Positions 6,322 to 8,482 of a stretch of DNA of 8,482 nucleotides are shown piece by piece. The translations under genes were made by a program, and so were the position numbers. The stretch covers positions 1 to 8,482 of the forward strand of contig JACIWG010000061.1 in the NCBI GenBank assembly GCA_014361085.1, given 5' to 3'. This DNA comes from Nitrososphaeria archaeon. Lineage in GTDB: Archaea; Thermoproteota; Nitrososphaeria; JACIWG01. The notes beneath the pieces are model-generated. The model ran no database searches and had not been told where the DNA came from. It saw only the letters and a program-made list of their open reading frames with translations. The stretch's first letter is position 1, and the number at the start of each line of letters is the position of its first letter.

Positions 6322-7827
6322 GTGGGAAGGTTTTTGGGTTACAATGGTTGTGGAGGAGATTGTGTTTTAGGGAGGGATGGGCTTGGAAGGTTCACTAGAG
6401 ACCCTAATGTATTAGATTTGGTTGAAGGATGTGTTTGGAGAAGGGCTGCTGTTAGAGGAGGCTGGAAATATTTTACTTTAGCCGTTGACGACCTAGAAAA
6501 GATTTTTGCTACAAAATTTGATTGCAGTAAATTGTATAGGGTTGAGTATGAGGTTGGAGGACATGTTATAGAATGTGTTCAAAGGTTCAGGCAAAAATAT
6601 GTTGAAGTACATGTTCCAAAAGATTTTGCAGAAGAATTTGAAGCCGGTAAAATGTACAAGATATGTCCAAGAAGGTTTACGGAAGTAGGGTTTAGGACAA
6701 GAAGAAGAGAGTTACAGAAAAAGGATGTGGGAAAAGACTATTTCGCAAAAATAATTTTGCCAAAAGGAGACAGTGGTAAGGCGAGAATAGAGGTTCCAAA
6801 AACTCTGCAAGAACACTATAATATTAGAGGAGAAAAGGTTGTAAGAATAGCTTTAGAGACTTCAAAAGACAGGTTCAACGTTTACACTAGAACAGGATAC
6901 AGGCCACTAACAGTTACAGTGCCTAAAAAGTATGCTTTAGAAAAATATGTTAAGGTTATAGAAATAAAAGAGTATACGTTAGAAGATTTTATCAAAGAAT
7001 ATAATGAGCATACGATGATAAAATGTGCAAAAATAAAACAAGAAAACAGTACACTAAAATTGGAGATAGGAGAACATGAGATAGAGGCAAAAAAATATTG
7101 TTTTACAACATATGGAGGAAAACCTTATCTCGAAATAGAATACGGGAATAAGGAACATAATGTAAAATATAGGGTAATCAAAGAAGAGAATGTATTCAAA
7201 TTGTATCGTGTGACTGGAACAGGATACGAGCAGATAACAAACATAATAGCAGGCAAAAACAAAATAGTGTTTATAGCAAAGCATGGGAAAAAAGAAAAAA
7301 GATACATATTCCACAAAAAAGAGGGATTGGAGTCTACACTTTTAGGAGACCCGGAACTCTCAACTGAAGAAATAGATAACGACTTATTACGTGCAATAGT
7401 AGTATTTCCAAAAGAAGATCTTGACAAAATAATTACAGGATTAGTAGAATATGGTAAAGAAAGATGTTATGCAAAAGGTGCTTTAGGTGAAAGAGTAGCA
7501 GAAAGAACTTTAAGAAAATTAAATTACCAAATAATTGGAGCACATAATGGAAGCTCAAAACACCCTGGAGACGATATCACTGTATTAAAAAATAGTAAGG
7601 TAGCTTATGTTGAAGTAAAATATGTAACAAACAAGTCTAATGTGAACTACAAGATAATGCAAGCTCTAAAAGAACTGCATACTCGACATTTGAATGAAAA
7701 CGGAACATTGATCGCGGCCATAGTAACTTATCTGGGGGAAACCAAATTTGAGATAACACTCAAGTTTCAAGCTCATTCCTCCTCCCCCAAATTTTTTTAT
7801 ATACTGTTAAATATTACAGAAACTTGA
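6322..7827 (+). CDS. PD-(D/E)XK nuclease of Hjc/RecB type with AbrB-like repeats
   Basis: 501 residues. The C-terminal 385-475 is a restriction-endonuclease fold: KGALGERVAE with E390, HPGDDI with D417-D418, VEVKY with E431 and K433, and a helix with Gln near 446. The KG-x-x-G-E-R opening and the GSS before GDD recall archaeal Holliday-junction resolvases (Hjc). In front lie beta-rich segments with a repeated V-x-VPK pattern: VEVHVPKDF (94-102), ARIEVPKTL (154-162) and LTVTVPKKY (196-204), each followed by a charged helix and a strand; these resemble AbrB-type DNA-binding barrels. The first 50 residues are Gly/Cys-rich and uncertain. The GTG at 6322 is the first start in frame, with no good ribosome site. 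It follows the HerA-like ATPase at a 251-base distance, and a motor-nuclease pair is the natural guess. The last 15 residues run over a promoter-like tract, so the true end may be earlier. Confidence 0.72.
   Translation: MGRFLGYNGCGGDCVLGRDGLGRFTRDPNVLDLVEGCVWRRAAVRGGWKYFTLAVDDLEKIFATKFDCSKLYRVEYEVGGHVIECVQRFRQKYVEVHVPKDFAEEFEAGKMYKICPRRFTEVGFRTRRRELQKKDVGKDYFAKIILPKGDSGKARIEVPKTLQEHYNIRGEKVVRIALETSKDRFNVYTRTGYRPLTVTVPKKYALEKYVKVIEIKEYTLEDFIKEYNEHTMIKCAKIKQENSTLKLEIGEHEIEAKKYCFTTYGGKPYLEIEYGNKEHNVKYRVIKEENVFKLYRVTGTGYEQITNIIAGKNKIVFIAKHGKKEKRYIFHKKEGLESTLLGDPELSTEEIDNDLLRAIVVFPKEDLDKIITGLVEYGKERCYAKGALGERVAERTLRKLNYQIIGAHNGSSKHPGDDITVLKNSKVAYVEVKYVTNKSNVNYKIMQALKELHTRHLNENGTLIAAIVTYLGETKFEITLKFQAHSSSPKFFYILLNITET
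7796..7803 (+). promoter_or_regulatory. TATA box and T-run at the end of the nuclease gene
   Basis: CCCCCAAATTTTTTTATATAC ends in TTTATATA, centred about 32 bases before the ATG at 7832. The T-run at 7792-7798 just before it could also terminate the nuclease transcript. Both signals lie within the last codons of the nuclease reading frame. Confidence 0.45.
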
Positions 7828-7831
7828 TTTA

Positions 7832-8412
7832 ATGACAAGGAGGTTCTTGCAAATAAGATAATAAATGAAATAAAAGGGTTGAAGGAGTTAAAAGTAGGAC
7901 AAATACCAATGATTATGGGGCCAATACATTTTCACGATAAAACTGGCCATTTCAAAGACTTAGAAAAAACAGTAGACATCGGAATAGACCCTATTGGAAT
8001 AACAATAGAAGTAGGAGATGATTCAATAAAAATATATTCTGATGGAGTCCTCCTATTAGATGATGATATAGAAAGAATATACAATATAAAATTAAGCCAA
8101 GAAGAAACAGAACTTTTAAACAACTTCGAAAACCCATTCACAAGAACAAGAATCAGAAAAAGATATCCAAAAATAGTAAGACTATACAAGTACACAAAAT
8201 ACAGCATAGGAAGACTAAACAAATATTATAAAACAAGCCTAAAACTAGTCCACAAAGGAAAATTCTATTACGTGGAAACAGTACTAGATGTTAAAGGAGA
8301 AAAGGAGACAGTAGAAAATGTTATAACACACGTGAAAGCGTTAGCAATATTCCTAAAAAACTTTAACCAACTTCTAGGAAAAGAGACAGGGTATACGAGA
8401 TTCAGAATGTAA
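7832..8412 (+). CDS. Unrecognised protein downstream of the nuclease; probable frameshift at the start
   Basis: I do not recognise the family. The frame is open from just after the TGA at 7825 to 8412. Its first usual start codon is TTG at 7879 (177 residues), but in-frame codons before it read KEVLANKIINEIKG and look coded. The ATG at 7832 is one base out of frame; one extra A in ACAAGG (7835-7839) would give MTKEVLANKIINEIKGLKEL, about 193 residues. The ATG sits at a good distance from the TATA box. AAGGAGGT at 7837-7844 looks like a ribosome site but has no suitable start after it. The N-terminal half is mixed strand/helix with an acidic LLLDDDIERIY near 74-84; the C-terminal half is very basic (FTRTRIRKRYPKIVRLYKYT), suggesting nucleic-acid binding. 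No membrane segment is seen. It probably belongs with the nuclease by position. Confidence 0.6.
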
Positions 8413-8482
8413 ATGTTATAGGAAAAGTATAAATTTGTTAGGGTAATAATACAGCTTTCAGATATTCTGCTCACTGACTGTA
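8413..8482. other. AT-rich end of the window, nothing identified
   Basis: Seventy bases with no gene I can support. The minus-strand open frame across this end overlaps the 7832-8412 gene and is a likely shadow. Confidence 0.5.

Noticed and set aside
6293..6363. Direct repeat GAGGAGATTGT, two copies 60 bases apart
   Set aside because: Only 11 bases and two copies; no flanking structure suggests an array or mobile element.
1..8482. CRISPR array, insertion sequence or tRNA gene
   Set aside because: No regular repeats, transposase motifs with terminal repeats, or cloverleaf sequence were seen on reading both strands.

Overview
The window looks like chromosomal DNA of a low-GC archaeon. The signs are AT-rich TATA boxes about 25-35 bases before starts with little or no leader, very few Shine-Dalgarno sites, and gene families typical of archaea (small winged-helix regulators, a VapBC pair, a HerA-like ATPase, a Hjc-like nuclease). 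A lineage cannot be fixed from this piece; Thermoproteota or a related deep branch is a guess.

Layout: 1-830 is the 3' part of a D-2-hydroxyacid dehydrogenase gene. 831-1284 is gene-poor and holds only broken open frames. 1285-1977 is a divergent pair of small winged-helix proteins sharing one 55-base promoter region. 2089-2637 (minus) is a vapBC toxin-antitoxin locus with an intact antitoxin and a broken PIN-domain toxin. 2791-4604 is a two-gene unit, a YwgA-like protein followed by an HD-domain phosphohydrolase (SAMHD1/YwfO-like dNTPase family) whose frame is broken. 4712-6070 is a HerA/DUF87-type ATPase interrupted by an in-frame TAG. 6080-6320 is a GC-richer stretch with strong nested inverted repeats and also what looks like the decayed C-terminus of a CaiB/BaiF CoA-transferase. 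6322-7827 is a 501-residue protein with a C-terminal PD-(D/E)XK nuclease domain of Holliday-resolvase type and beta-rich repeats in front. 7832-8412 is an unrecognised protein with its own promoter.

Together, a toxin-antitoxin remnant, a dNTPase-type HD protein with its YwgA partner, and a motor ATPase next to a nuclease have the character of an archaeal defence or genome-maintenance island in partial decay. The most interesting candidates for a new system are the HerA-like ATPase plus AbrB-like/Hjc-like nuclease plus the unknown protein, and the YwgA-HD pair.

A second theme runs through the window: nearly every frame break fits the gain or loss of one base, mostly in a short homopolymer (about 2353, 2218, 3925, 4482, 4565, 5191, 5215, 7838). 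Either the assembly carries homopolymer errors or the region is decaying. Raw reads would decide, and most conclusions on gene integrity depend on that.
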